From Sphingobacterium athyrii (GTDB taxonomy: Bacteria > Bacteroidota > Bacteroidia > Sphingobacteriales > Sphingobacteriaceae), in NCBI RefSeq assembly GCF_003071065.1, contig NZ_QCXX01000002.1:372001-436000 (forward strand): 64,000 nt of DNA, written 5' to 3'. A model generated the notes under the pieces. That model was not told the origin of the DNA and made no database searches. It worked only from the letters and a program-made list of their open reading frames with translations. This document shows, piece by piece, positions 1-9,659 of this stretch. Within the stretch, counting starts at the first letter, position 1, and the number at the start of each line of letters is the position of its first letter. The position numbers were made by a program, and so were the translations under genes.

Positions 1-1
1 C

Positions 2-544
2 CCGCAGCATAAAATGACACTGACTGAGGTCAGGCAGGAGATCCTCGACCAGTATCCTTTGTTGAATCCGCATGATATCATTCCGGTTCCGTGTAACCCC
101 GACGCGCTGGCGATGGGCTATGTGCTAAAGATCGGTGAGGAAAAGATTCCACTGACACGACATATTGATCCCGCCGTACTGTTAAATAATCAATCCCGTA
201 ATACCATTGTATATGAACAGGATACCGGTGTTCAGATGCAATTGCTGGATATTTTTAGTACGGGTATTTCGGTGGATAAAGTAAAACCGAAGGTGAATCA
301 GCTGTTATGCTGTCTGCCTGAGGTCTGTGCTCCTGAACTCGATTATGATAATCTTTTCCGCATCATTATCATGAATTTTATGGATGCCTATGATTTCGAT
401 GTCCGCGCGGTCAAAAAATCATGCGTACATATTGTCAATAAAGATCTGAAACTAATCCCCTTTGAGACAATGAATCTCTTTTACCGAGATGATAAGGCCA
501 AACGCCTGGAAGAACTTAAATTATCGGATGCTATTCGATTTTAG
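2..544 (+). CDS. radical SAM protein, C-terminal part (5' end outside window)
   Basis: The reading frame is open to the left edge without a stop, so this is the tail of a longer gene and the ATG at 14 is probably internal. The visible ~180 residues have no CxxxCxxC cluster, which would lie upstream. They carry a segment PVPCNPDALAMGYVLK near the start and, near the end, DFDVRAVKKSC followed by LKLIPFETMNLFYR. This layout resembles the C-terminal half of the archaeal-type radical SAM proteins related to tetraether lipid synthase (Tes) and MJ0619, where a Cys near PVPC and a late Cys/His/Cys patch bind accessory clusters. Family membership is inferred from memory of these motifs. The substrate is unknown. 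The gene stands alone before the MscS gene. Confidence 0.6.
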   Translation, partial: PQHKMTLTEVRQEILDQYPLLNPHDIIPVPCNPDALAMGYVLKIGEEKIPLTRHIDPAVLLNNQSRNTIVYEQDTGVQMQLLDIFSTGISVDKVKPKVNQLLCCLPEVCAPELDYDNLFRIIIMNFMDAYDFDVRAVKKSCVHIVNKDLKLIPFETMNLFYRDDKAKRLEELKLSDAIRF

Positions 545-663
545 ACTTGGATAAACTATTTTTGCTGGAAAATAATAGGATAGGTTTTTATTCTGAAACC
601 TCGTTTTGTAGTTCTTCTAAGATCGAAATGGCTATTATTGAAAGAGATTAACAATTTGGGAAT

Positions 664-3009
664 ATGAAATTGAGCAGCGTTAAGCATTTCATTGCGGTTA
701 TCAGTTTTTTGACATTACATTTCTACGCCTTCGGACAAGATTCGGTGCAGGTAAGAAGAGGGGGAACGGGCAATATCGACGGGTCGGTATCACATACGGG
801 TTTAAATAGAAGATTCAGTGCCGATTCGACTCGAATGGGGAATGATTCGCTGCGCAATGATCTGCGGAAAGTCAATCTGACGTTCCTATCCAATATTCGC
901 ACGGCATCAATGGCGGAATTTGTGGCTCAGCTAAATGAAAGATCCAATTCGTATGCGGCGACTAGTGGCAACTCAGCAAAAGACTCCGTCGCGACCATAA
1001 AAAACGCAATTTCCGAAGAAATTAAGCAGCTGAGATCTATTAAAGGAAGTATTGCAAATTATTCCGGCAGTTTAAGTAGCACACAAGATCAGATCCGGGG
1101 TATCATCAGCCGATATGCTATTAGTGCCAGCAATCACGCGCGCGCCTATCAATATCTTAATAATGCCCAACTTCGGCTGGCTGCAAAGATGGATTCCCTC
1201 GAATCGATCAATCGTACAATTGATGAGCTTATCATCAAGGATCAGCGGCATCTCAATAGATTAGACCTGATTCCCGAAACAAAAGCTGCTGCTAAGAAAG
1301 CGGATGTTGCTCCGGGCAAGAACTCAATCTGGAAAGCCAATACAACAAGTATTTCGAAAGATGTACTCTTGGACAATATTCGCAGTAATTATAGTAATAA
1401 TAAATCTATCGACAAATATGTCAATCGCACGGATTGGGCGAGCCGGATTTTGTTAATTGTGCTCGGGCTGGCCTATTCGTATTGGATCGTACGGGTGGCT
1501 TATATTCTGAAACAGAACGATCCGGAACATAAGCTTGCCATTGATGCCATTGTCGGGAAAACCATTATCTTGCTGCTGACATTACTGCCCTTTGTCAATT
1601 TCTTTACACCATCCTTTATTTTACAGGCCTCTCAGCTGGTGATCATGTTAATCTTCATGTATCTATTGCGGCATAAAATGACGGGACAGCAGCGTAAGAT
1701 TGCCCTGATTCTGATCATCTTTTACCTATTGGATGTCTTTGTCAATATGATTGTAAGTGATGATCTGTTTTTGCGTATCATCTGTATCGGCTTTAATCTG
1801 ATCGCATTGGGATTGGTAAGTTATACTAAAAGACGTATCAAGAATCCGGAGAGCCCGGGGTATATCAGTAATTTTATCTATGTGGTGTTTGCTGTCTTAA
1901 ATATCACGGCGATTACATTGAATGTCATTGGACATGTGGAGCATTCACGCAGTTTCAGCATCGCATGTGCCGTAGGCTTGGTGCAATCATTTACCTTACA
2001 GTATTTTGCTGATATGATCAGAGCAGATGTCCGCTATCAATTCAAAAAAGACCGTTTGGTGTCGGGATTCTGGATGCGCTTTAATGAGCAGCGCACCTTG
2101 GCGATTATAACAGATATCCTTCGTATTGTATGTGTCCTGTTGGCAATTATTGTCCTGGCAAATAACCTCCAGTTTATTGACCGCTTATTGGAACTTAGTG
2201 AGACGTTTTTTGGCAAGGTGCGTAGCATCGGCAGCATCTCCTTTACCTTAGGCAATCTCGTTGTTGCGGTACTGCTGTTGCTTGTGGCCAATTGGTTTCA
2301 AAAGAATATCAGTCTCATTGTGCTCGGTGGTGAAGATGGCCAGCTAAATCAGGCCTATAATCAGAAAATGACGCTCTTTCCGTTATTTCGTTTGGCGATT
2401 ATTCTGATCGGCTTTTTTATGGCTATCTCGGCTTTGGGTATGAGCCTTGATAAACTTACCGTCGTCATTGGAGCACTGAGTGTTGGGATCGGTTTAGGAA
2501 TGCAAAATATCATTAATAATTTTGTGTCGGGGATTATTCTTGTTTTTGATAAGCCTTTTCGGGTGGGGGATCAGATCGAACTGGCCGACAAAAAAGGGCG
2601 TGTCAAAGAGATCGGTATCCGTGCCAGTGTATTGAAAACTGCAGACGGCGCCGATGTGATTATTCCCAACGGTGATTTACTTTCGGGTAGAGTTGTCAAC
2701 TGGACCTTATCTCAAGAGTATAGCAAAGCAAGTTTTGTGCTTCATATTGATCGGAAGGCAGACCTTGATCAGGCGAAGCAATGGATTAATGATGCAATGA
2801 CGGCGAGCCCATATTTCGTCAAAGAACGGGATAGCGGCATCAGTGTGCAAGATATCAGCGAAGAAATGATCTATTTAAGCGTTTCCTGCTGGGTGAATTT
2901 CGCCGCGAATGTCTCATCTTTTAAAAATGATGTGCTGATTATCCTTTACAAGCAGTTTGAAGAAAAAGAATTGAAATTCTATAGTATCCTATCTCCTAAA
3001 AATAACTAA
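664..3009 (+). CDS. mechanosensitive ion channel, MscS family (large form)
   Basis: A 781-residue inner-membrane channel expected to open under membrane tension and release solutes in osmotic downshock. Residues 1-25 form a signal peptide ending in AFGQ. A Ser/Asn-rich periplasmic stretch with helical character runs to about 240. About seven to nine hydrophobic segments follow between 255 and 595. The MscS core is at about 595-700: the pore helix with its Gly/Ala-rich run VVIGALSVGIGLGMQNIIN, then FDKPFRVGDQIEL and VIIPNGDLLSGRVVNWT, which belong to the beta domain. The C-terminal cage domain ends the protein. The long N-terminal extension makes it closer to MscK/YbdG-type channels than to small MscS. 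It is monocistronic, and the AraC gene converges on it 31 nt downstream. The ATG at 664 directly precedes a good signal peptide. Confidence 0.9.
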   Translation: MKLSSVKHFIAVISFLTLHFYAFGQDSVQVRRGGTGNIDGSVSHTGLNRRFSADSTRMGNDSLRNDLRKVNLTFLSNIRTASMAEFVAQLNERSNSYAATSGNSAKDSVATIKNAISEEIKQLRSIKGSIANYSGSLSSTQDQIRGIISRYAISASNHARAYQYLNNAQLRLAAKMDSLESINRTIDELIIKDQRHLNRLDLIPETKAAAKKADVAPGKNSIWKANTTSISKDVLLDNIRSNYSNNKSIDKYVNRTDWASRILLIVLGLAYSYWIVRVAYILKQNDPEHKLAIDAIVGKTIILLLTLLPFVNFFTPSFILQASQLVIMLIFMYLLRHKMTGQQRKIALILIIFYLLDVFVNMIVSDDLFLRIICIGFNLIALGLVSYTKRRIKNPESPGYISNFIYVVFAVLNITAITLNVIGHVEHSRSFSIACAVGLVQSFTLQYFADMIRADVRYQFKKDRLVSGFWMRFNEQRTLAIITDILRIVCVLLAIIVLANNLQFIDRLLELSETFFGKVRSIGSISFTLGNLVVAVLLLLVANWFQKNISLIVLGGEDGQLNQAYNQKMTLFPLFRLAIILIGFFMAISALGMSLDKLTVVIGALSVGIGLGMQNIINNFVSGIILVFDKPFRVGDQIELADKKGRVKEIGIRASVLKTADGADVIIPNGDLLSGRVVNWTLSQEYSKASFVLHIDRKADLDQAKQWINDAMTASPYFVKERDSGISVQDISEEMIYLSVSCWVNFAANVSSFKNDVLIILYKQFEEKELKFYSILSPKNN

Positions 3010-3040
3010 AAGAGTTTGTTAGCCCTTGTAGTGTTGCGGA

Positions 3041-3871
3041 TTATTTCGTCTGGAGTTTTCTATAGGTTGTTGGACTGTATCCCTTTGTACGCTTATAGAA
3101 ATGGGACAAATGGCTTTCATCAACAAATCCTAATTCCTGAGCAATCTGTTTTAGTGTGTATGCAGTGGATTTAAGCCTATGTTCGATTAATTCGATGCGG
3201 TACATGTTGATGTAGTCTCTTAGGCTACTGCCAAAGTTCTTCTTAAAATAGATGCCAAAATAAGTCGGAGCGATATTAAATTTCTGTGCTATTGTTTTTA
3301 TCTGAAGATACTCAGGCGTAAAAATATGCTGATGGATATAAGCCGAAATCGAGCTGTCCAGCTGAAGTGTATGTGTTTGCGGCAAGCGTTTTATCTCGGA
3401 TATTTCTTTATAAAGTCCAAAGATGGCAAGTAGTTGATCAAATAACCACTGTGCGGTCTGGCTGACTGCTGCGAGGCTGTATAACCTGACTGCCTCCATA
3501 AGATGAGAAAAGATCAAACGGTGGTGTTCGGTCAGGACGAGTTTATTTTCTCTTAGCCCTCTGTCGTTCATTAACTCCATAATCCAGGCGTATAGTTTTT
3601 GCTGACGTCGATTTTGCAGAAAATAGCTGTCCGTAAAAAGAATAAACAGAAAGTGTGTTTTTTCCTGTATGTTGAAGTAGTGCCTATCTGCGGGACTCAC
3701 AAGAAAAATATCACCACGTTCGTAATCCAATTCAAATTTATTGATGACCTGCTTCCCACTTCCGGCGCGAATGTAAACTAATTCATAGTAATTCTGCTCA
3801 TGCATGGGTAGGTGAAAGGTATCTTCCACAAATTCGCTGATCAATAACGGTTCAAATTGTTTTTTTCGCAT
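3041..3871 (-). CDS. AraC family transcriptional regulator
   Basis: A 276-residue regulator. The N-terminal half (about 15-140) is a cupin-like sensor domain with short beta-strand segments such as YYELVYIRAGSGKQVI and YERGDIFLVSPADRHYF. The C-terminal 100 residues hold the double helix-turn-helix of AraC/XylS proteins: FNIAPTYFGIYFKKNFG in the first HTH, and LKQIAQELGFVDESHLSHFYKR with the family signature GYSPTTYRK in the second. The ligand is unknown. It is divergent from the AEC-type carrier at 3979 across about 107 bp, so it may control that carrier and itself. This target is an inference from layout only. Confidence 0.88.
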   Translation of the reverse strand: MRKKQFEPLLISEFVEDTFHLPMHEQNYYELVYIRAGSGKQVINKFELDYERGDIFLVSPADRHYFNIQEKTHFLFILFTDSYFLQNRRQQKLYAWIMELMNDRGLRENKLVLTEHHRLIFSHLMEAVRLYSLAAVSQTAQWLFDQLLAIFGLYKEISEIKRLPQTHTLQLDSSISAYIHQHIFTPEYLQIKTIAQKFNIAPTYFGIYFKKNFGSSLRDYINMYRIELIEHRLKSTAYTLKQIAQELGFVDESHLSHFYKRTKGYSPTTYRKLQTK

Positions 3872-3978
3872 GTTCTTTTGATAGATAGTGCTAAATGTAC
3901 ATAAAAATAATGTATTTATACATGTTTTTCCTAGGACTACTATTGCACTTTTGTGTTGTCTTAAATTGTAGGAAAAAC

Positions 3979-4893
3979 ATGGTTAATTTTATAATGATTG
4001 CGTTTTGTATCGCTGCTGGTATGCTGTTAAGGAAAGCAAAGTTGATCCATGCTGAGGCACATAAAGGAATCAATACCTGGATACTTTATTTTGCGCTTCC
4101 GGCGGTTTCCTTCAAGTATATCCCAAAGATTGTCTGGTCTTCAGCGATGTTGTTTCCGATTTTTTCAGCAATTTTGGTATGGGCTGGAAGCTGGTTATTT
4201 ATGGAATGGTACTGTAAGCGAAAATCCTATAAACAGCGTTCCAGAAGCAGTCTGGAGTTGGCGGCAGGCTACAGCAATACGTCCTTTATTGGGTTTCCCT
4301 TGATCATGGCCTATTTCGGAGAGGCGCAGTTGCCGATAGCTATTATTTGTGACCAGACAACGTTTATCTTATTGTCCACTGTGGGGATTATCAATGCCCT
4401 GAAAGCAAATCTGCATGAAGGGCAATCCATTGATGCAAAATTTATGGTGAAGAAGCTGATTACTTTTCCACCTTTGATCGGATGTCTCCTCGCATTGACC
4501 TTATCCCAATTTGTTGACTTCAGTATGGCTGAACCTTTTTTTGATAAGCTTGTGGCGACGGTAGGACCATTGGCACTATTCTCTATCGGTTTACAATTGA
4601 AGTTTGATGGCTGGCGCCAACAAGCCGCACAGATCAGTACAGCCATGATCTATAAATTGATTTTGGCTCCACTGTTGGTCTTGTCATTTGCACTGCTGCT
4701 GGGCGTAAAAGGTCCTGTGGCACGGATCAGCATATTCGAAGCTGCTATGCCTACGTTGGTCACTTCGGGTATTATTGCCGAACAATATCACCTCAATACA
4801 AAATTGGTGAACTTAGTGATCGGGTTTAGTATTGTAGCGGGACTAATAACAACTGCATTATGGGATCTAGTGATTCAGTTTGTGATAGCCTGA
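3979..4893 (+). CDS. AEC (auxin efflux carrier) family transporter
   Basis: About 304 residues with ten hydrophobic segments, typical of bacterial AEC/MdcF-type permeases that move small organic acids or similar solutes. Motifs seen include LYFALPAVSFKYI in the first repeat, GYSNTSFIGFPLI in the middle and ATVGPLALFSIGLQL opening the second half. An upstream ATG at 3895 is in frame, but it adds 28 residues of weakly conserved hydrophobic sequence and lies over the likely promoter: a near-consensus -7 element (cacttttg, 3946-3953) sits between the two ATGs. I therefore chose 3979 (MVNFIMIAFCIAAGM). The gene is divergent from the AraC regulator. The substrate cannot be told from sequence. Confidence 0.85.
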   Translation: MVNFIMIAFCIAAGMLLRKAKLIHAEAHKGINTWILYFALPAVSFKYIPKIVWSSAMLFPIFSAILVWAGSWLFMEWYCKRKSYKQRSRSSLELAAGYSNTSFIGFPLIMAYFGEAQLPIAIICDQTTFILLSTVGIINALKANLHEGQSIDAKFMVKKLITFPPLIGCLLALTLSQFVDFSMAEPFFDKLVATVGPLALFSIGLQLKFDGWRQQAAQISTAMIYKLILAPLLVLSFALLLGVKGPVARISIFEAAMPTLVTSGIIAEQYHLNTKLVNLVIGFSIVAGLITTALWDLVIQFVIA

Positions 4894-5012
4894 TCTGTTT
4901 CACGACCTTTTGATCCTCTTTAGACCGCGCGACCGCAATAGCTTGTGTATTAAAATGATACTAGGAACAACTTTTTTGTGTTTCAGCTGTTATAGCAGTA
5001 TAACCATCTATA

Positions 5013-5020
5013 AAAGGAGG
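5013..5020 (+). promoter_or_regulatory. strong Shine-Dalgarno site of the DoxX gene
   Basis: AAAGGAGG lies 6 nt before the ATG at 5027. Such a full match is uncommon among the genes in this window. It decides the start over the in-frame codon at 4910. Confidence 0.8.
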
Positions 5021-5026
5021 TATATT

Positions 5027-5473
5027 ATGAACCTGATACATAGAATTGAACATTGGGGAAACGTCCATCACCCACAATGGATTGATTACCTAAGAATTGC
5101 CCTGGGCATCATGATTTTTGCCAAGGGGATAAGTTTCGTAAACGATAGGCAAGTGGTTGAGCACATGATTGAACAGAGCAGTTTCCACCTATCCATATGG
5201 GGAGCTGTTCATTATGTGGTCTTTACGCATCTGGTCGGTGGCCTGTTTCTTATTTTGGGTTTTCAAACCCGTTTAGCGGCCTTATTGCTGTTTCCTGTCT
5301 TGGTGGGAGCTGTCTTTTTTGTCAACATCACCAACGGCTTTAGTTATTTGAATTCCGAATTATGGCTTTCGATAGTCGTATTCTTTTTGTTGATCTTTTT
5401 TATGGTCATGGGATCTGGAAAATACTCCCTTGACAATATGATGAACAAACCTGGATACAAAAGGGATATCTAA
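5027..5473 (+). CDS. DoxX family membrane protein
   Basis: A 148-residue protein with four hydrophobic segments, the DoxX/SURF4-like fold. It begins with a short cytosolic stretch (MNLIHRIEHWGN), then the first membrane helix with the family-typical LRIALGIMIFAKGI. The second holds HLVGGLFLILGFQTRLAALLL and the last ends in MVMGSGKYSLDNMMN. The pattern of a Gly-rich second helix followed by TRLAAL is characteristic of DoxX. Some DoxX proteins are small subunits of quinone-linked oxidoreductases; no partner is encoded next to this one, so its role is unknown. The start is fixed by the Shine-Dalgarno site 6 nt upstream. A bidirectional terminator follows 7 nt after the stop. Confidence 0.85.
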   Translation: MNLIHRIEHWGNVHHPQWIDYLRIALGIMIFAKGISFVNDRQVVEHMIEQSSFHLSIWGAVHYVVFTHLVGGLFLILGFQTRLAALLLFPVLVGAVFFVNITNGFSYLNSELWLSIVVFFLLIFFMVMGSGKYSLDNMMNKPGYKRDI

Positions 5474-5480
5474 AAAAAGA

Positions 5481-5508
5481 AGCTCCTTCATAGATGAAGG
5501 AGCTTTTA
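5481..5508. terminator. bidirectional terminator between the DoxX gene and purL
   Basis: A 10-bp perfect stem (agctccttca / tgaaggagct) with a 4-nt loop, followed by TTTT on the + strand and preceded by seven A. It can stop both convergent genes. Confidence 0.9.
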
Positions 5509-5520
5509 TCTTTTCGCTTC

Positions 5521-8500
5521 TTATTTGCTTTGCTTGTCAATCCAATTGCGTGCATTGACAAATGCTTCTAACCAAGGGGAAACCTCATCTTGGCGTCCTT
5601 TTGGATAGTTTGCCCAATGCCATTGGAAAATCGAACGCTCGATATGAGGCATCGTTGCCAAGTGACGTCCAGTTTTATCACAGATCATTGCTGTGTTGTA
5701 GTCTGAACCATTTGGATTATGTGGATATTGCTCATAACCGTATTTGGCTACAATATTATAGTGTTCTTCTGCAAGTGGTAAATTGAATTTTCCTTCACCA
5801 TGTGAAATCCAAACTCCCAGCGTACTGCCTGCTAATGTAGAAAGCATAACGGAGTTATTTTCCTGAACTTTCACTGAAACGAAATTTGACTCATGCTTTC
5901 CTGAAGTGTTGTGCAACATTTTACCATGAACTTCGTGCTCCGGATTGATCATTTCCAATTCCATAAATAACTGGCAACCATTACAGATACCAACAGAAAG
6001 GGTGTCCGGACGGGCAAAGAAGTCCGTCAATGCCTTTTTCGCTTTCTCATTGTAGAGAAATGCTCCGGCCCATCCTTTTGCCGAACCTAAAACGTCAGAA
6101 TTCGAGAAGCCACCCACTGCGCCGATAAACTGAATATCCTCCAATGTTTCGCGCCCTGAAATCAGGTCTGTCATATGCACATCTTTTACATCAAAGCCTG
6201 CCAAGAACATTGCATTTGCCATCTCGCGCTCCGAATTGGAACCTTTCTCACGAAGAATGGCCGCTTTTGGACGTGCTTTACTTCCGTCGATCGTTGGTTT
6301 TTTACCATCGAACTGACTTGGGAAAGTAAAAGTTAACGGTTGATTTTTATAATTATCGAAACGTTGTTGTGCAGTTCCGTTTTTCGATTGTCTCGAATCC
6401 AATAGGAATGAAGTGGTCGACCACACGTCACGTGTTGCCGCAACATCAAAGCTGAAGTTCTCTTCTCCGTTTTTGATGGTCACTGTAGTTCCTACGATAG
6501 CCTGACCGATTTTTATGGCATCTACACCAGCTTCTTTGACAGCTTGCTCGAAAACAGCATCATCCTTCGCCTGTAGCACAAGTCCAATATTTTCACTGAA
6601 CAGTACTTTTACACTGTCGGATTCATTTAAACCTGAAAGATCATAGTTCGCAGCTAGGTTAACATCGGCAAATGTCATTTCCAACAATGTCGTGATCAGA
6701 CCACCGGATCCGATATCGTGACCGGCTTCGATCTGCTTATCGTTGATTAATTGCTGAACGGTATTGAATGCTGTTTTGAAATAGTTAGCATCTTGGATTG
6801 TCGGAACTTCCGTACCCAGTTTATTGACAACCTGCGCGAAAGAAGAACCGCCTAATTTGAAGTTGTCCTTTGATAGGTTGATGTAATAGATGGAGCCCGC
6901 ATTTTTGTTTAAGACAGGTTCTACGACTTTGGTAATATCCGTACAATTTCCAGCAGCAGATATAATCAATGTGCCGGGAGCGATTACATTTTCACCATTT
7001 GGATATTTTTGCTTCATCGACAAGGAGTCTTTTCCTGTAGGGATATTGATTCCTAGTGCGATTGCAAAATCCGAACATGCTTTCACGGCTTGGTAAAGCC
7101 GAGCATCTTCACCTTCGTTATTTGCTGCCCACATCCAGTTGGCTGACAATGAGATGCCTGAAAGACCATTTATAATCGGTGCAAATACGATATTTGATAA
7201 TGATTCTGCGATGGCAGTTTTACTAGCCGCTGCTGGATCAATTAATGCTGCGACAGGGGAGTGTCCTATAGTTGTTGCGATACCCTCTTTTCCTTTGTAG
7301 TCAAGAGCCATGACACCAACGTTATTTAAAGGCAACTGCAACGGGCCTGCACATTGTTGTTTGGCAACACGGCCACCGACGCAACGGTCCACTTTATTGG
7401 TTAACCAATCTTTGGAAGCCACCGCCTCCAATTGCAAAACCTGATTTAAATAACTTGGGATATTGGCAGAGTCATAGCTAAGATCTGCGTAGTTACGGGT
7501 GATGGTTTTATCATGCATAAAAGTTTTTGGTGATGAACCAAAGAAATCCTCTAAAGCATAATCCATTGGCTTTGCACCATTGCTCTTGGATGCAAACGTA
7601 AAACGATGGTCACCAGTGACATCACCTACAGTGTACATTGGTGCACGCTCGCGGTCAGCAACACGTTTAAGCGTTGCAATGTCAGCTTCAGCAATCACCA
7701 AGCCCATTCTTTCCTGCGATTCATTACCAATGATTTCTTTCGCTGAAAGTGTAGGGTCACCCACCGGAAGCGCATCAAGGTCGATTAAACCGCCTGTCTC
7801 CTCGACCAGTTCGGATAGACAGTTTAGATGTCCGCCAGCGCCGTGGTCATGGATAGAAACAATAGGGTTATGGTCTGATTCCACCAAGCCTCTAACGGCA
7901 TTGGCCGCACGTTTTTGCATTTCCGGATTTGAGCGCTGGATCGCATTCAGTTCGATGCCCGAACCGAAAGCGCCCGTATCCGCAGAGGATACAGCAGCAC
8001 CACCCATGCCTATGCGGTAATTTTCACCACCTAAAATGACGATTTTATCACCTGTCTTTGGGGTATGTTTTTTGGCTTGATCTAATTTTCCGTATCCCAC
8101 ACCGCCAGCTTGCATGATCACCTTATCATAGCCAAGTTTGCGGCCTTCCTCTTCGTGTTCGAAAGTAAGTACAGATCCTGTAATTAGGGGTTGCCCGAAT
8201 TTATTACCGAAGTCGGAAGCTCCATTCGAAGCTTTGATTAGGATATCCACGGGAGTTTGGTAAAGCCATTGGCGTTCTTGCATGGCTTTCTCCCAAGGAC
8301 GATCTTGTAATAAGCGGGAGTAGGCCGTCATATAGACAGCTGTACCAGCCAAAGGAATAGCACCTTGACCACCGGCCATACGGTCACGAATTTCACCGCC
8401 GGAACCTGTAGCAGCTCCGGAAAACGGCTCCACAGTCGTTGGAAAATTGTGTGTTTCCGCTTTTACCGATAAGACCGAATCAAAGGATTTCTCCTCATAA

Positions 8501-9195
8501 AAGTCTGGTTTGTCGGCCGATTTAGGCGCAAACTGAGTGACACGTGGACCTTTAATAAAGGCTACATTGTCTTTATAGGCAGAAACAATCTCATTGGGAT
8601 TTGTTTCCGAAGTTTTCTTGATTAATTTAAATAGAGAAGTAGGTTGCTCTTCACCGTCAATGATAAAAGTTCCATTGAAGATCTTATGTCTACAGTGTTC
8701 GGAATTGGCTTGTGAAAAAGCAAAAACTTCAGAGTCTGTCAACAGACGGCCCAGTTTAGCTGCAAGGTTGTTGAGGTAAGCTACTTCCTCCGGATTTAAT
8801 GCCAATCCTTCGGACTTGTTATAGGCATCAATGTCTTCAATTTCCAAAATAGCTTCCGGACTAATGTTGACTGTATACATGTCTTGCGTCAACATACTGA
8901 ACTTTTGCGAAATCATTGGATCGAAATCATTGAAATCTGCTGGTACCGGTTGAAATTCTTCGATGCGAACAATTCCTTCAATACCCATGTTCTGTGTGAT
9001 TTCTACGGCATTGGTACTCCAAGGAGTGACCATCGCTGCGCGGGGGCCTACAAAGTAATGGTTAAGGGTTTGGTCGTCGAGTTTTTTGGCGTTGCCGAAT
9101 AGCCAGTTGAGTTTAGTAATGTCTTCTTGTGATAAAGAGTTTACGCTTTGAACACCATATACGGTGTTCGATGGGTTCTCAAAGAAATGAATCAT
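5521..9195 (-). CDS. purL: phosphoribosylformylglycinamidine synthase (FGAM synthase), single-chain form
   Basis: A 1224-residue enzyme that turns FGAR, glutamine and ATP into FGAM, step 4 of purine synthesis, in the cytosol. The length matches the large fused PurL, so separate PurQ and PurS subunits are not needed. The synthetase half carries VKAETHNFPTTVEPFSGAAT and the glycine-rich GSGGEIRDRMAGGQGAIP. The C-terminal glutaminase starts near 950 (AILREKGSNSEREMA). Its triad is visible as Cys1071 in GICNGCQLF, His1184 and Glu1186 in MPHIERS, with ISHGEGKF between. The gene is monocistronic, convergent with the DoxX gene and divergent from pheT. A good -7 element (TAACTTTG) lies 38 nt upstream of the ATG. 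No riboswitch is visible in the leader. Confidence 0.98.
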   Translation of the reverse strand: MIHFFENPSNTVYGVQSVNSLSQEDITKLNWLFGNAKKLDDQTLNHYFVGPRAAMVTPWSTNAVEITQNMGIEGIVRIEEFQPVPADFNDFDPMISQKFSMLTQDMYTVNISPEAILEIEDIDAYNKSEGLALNPEEVAYLNNLAAKLGRLLTDSEVFAFSQANSEHCRHKIFNGTFIIDGEEQPTSLFKLIKKTSETNPNEIVSAYKDNVAFIKGPRVTQFAPKSADKPDFYEEKSFDSVLSVKAETHNFPTTVEPFSGAATGSGGEIRDRMAGGQGAIPLAGTAVYMTAYSRLLQDRPWEKAMQERQWLYQTPVDILIKASNGASDFGNKFGQPLITGSVLTFEHEEEGRKLGYDKVIMQAGGVGYGKLDQAKKHTPKTGDKIVILGGENYRIGMGGAAVSSADTGAFGSGIELNAIQRSNPEMQKRAANAVRGLVESDHNPIVSIHDHGAGGHLNCLSELVEETGGLIDLDALPVGDPTLSAKEIIGNESQERMGLVIAEADIATLKRVADRERAPMYTVGDVTGDHRFTFASKSNGAKPMDYALEDFFGSSPKTFMHDKTITRNYADLSYDSANIPSYLNQVLQLEAVASKDWLTNKVDRCVGGRVAKQQCAGPLQLPLNNVGVMALDYKGKEGIATTIGHSPVAALIDPAAASKTAIAESLSNIVFAPIINGLSGISLSANWMWAANNEGEDARLYQAVKACSDFAIALGINIPTGKDSLSMKQKYPNGENVIAPGTLIISAAGNCTDITKVVEPVLNKNAGSIYYINLSKDNFKLGGSSFAQVVNKLGTEVPTIQDANYFKTAFNTVQQLINDKQIEAGHDIGSGGLITTLLEMTFADVNLAANYDLSGLNESDSVKVLFSENIGLVLQAKDDAVFEQAVKEAGVDAIKIGQAIVGTTVTIKNGEENFSFDVAATRDVWSTTSFLLDSRQSKNGTAQQRFDNYKNQPLTFTFPSQFDGKKPTIDGSKARPKAAILREKGSNSEREMANAMFLAGFDVKDVHMTDLISGRETLEDIQFIGAVGGFSNSDVLGSAKGWAGAFLYNEKAKKALTDFFARPDTLSVGICNGCQLFMELEMINPEHEVHGKMLHNTSGKHESNFVSVKVQENNSVMLSTLAGSTLGVWISHGEGKFNLPLAEEHYNIVAKYGYEQYPHNPNGSDYNTAMICDKTGRHLATMPHIERSIFQWHWANYPKGRQDEVSPWLEAFVNARNWIDKQSK

Positions 9196-9233
9196 TATAA
9201 ATGTTTGTTTTGAACGTTCTTCAAATTAAAGCA

Positions 9234-9241
9234 CAAAGTTA
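9234..9241 (-). promoter_or_regulatory. purL -7 promoter element
   Basis: On the minus strand this reads TAACTTTG, an exact match to the Bacteroidota -7 consensus TAnnTTTG, 38 nt before the purL ATG. No clear TTTG -33 element is found at the usual 19-21 bp distance. Confidence 0.55.
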
Positions 9242-9608
9242 CATATTATTTTTATGGAAATGATTGAATTTTGATTAAAAAATCAAGGTGCTCGTCCGTT
9301 TTAAAAAAGAGTAAAATAGCTGTTCTCATGTAATTAAATGTAAGTTGTGTTAATTCCTGTAAATAAATGTTATCATGCTAGCCTGTATTGGGATGGAAGC
9401 CTCAAAGCCGCTCATAATCAATAAATTTTCTAGGTTATTTGGGTTAAACATTCCTTATTGGATGGGCATTTTATTATATTATATTTTATCGCCTATCTAT
9501 TTTTGTGTTGGATAAGTGTCTATTTTCCCGCCTGCACGTTGGCTTGTCTTTGGATTAAAACTTAGCGGATGGAATGCAGGGGCCCTGGGGCGGATCACCA
9601 AATTGACG
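9242..9608. other. intergenic region between purL and pheT
   Basis: AT-rich stretch between two divergent genes. A further exact -7 match on the + strand (TATTTTTG, 9498-9505) has no matching -33 element. I see no RNA structure, repeat or convincing short gene here. The frame that extends pheT upstream from a GTG at 9516 is noncoding in character. Confidence 0.6.
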
Positions 9609-9639
9609 TTGTATATAACCTCAAATTTATCTAAGTTTG
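9609..9639 (+). promoter_or_regulatory. pheT promoter
   Basis: TTG (9609-9611), 20 bp, then TAAGTTTG (9632-9639), a full match to the Bacteroidota primary promoter. Transcription would start about 15 nt before the ATG at 9660, which rules out the upstream GTG start. Confidence 0.8.
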
Positions 9640-9659
9640 TGCATCAAATCAAATTCGAG

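Noticed and set aside
7580..8020. 146-codon frame on the + strand inside purL
   Set aside because: Antisense to the conserved purL coding sequence; low-complexity Ser/Pro-rich translation without family features.
9516..9659. N-terminal extension of pheT from a GTG at 9516
   Set aside because: A full promoter (9609-9639) lies inside it and PheT proteins begin at the MNISYNWL segment.
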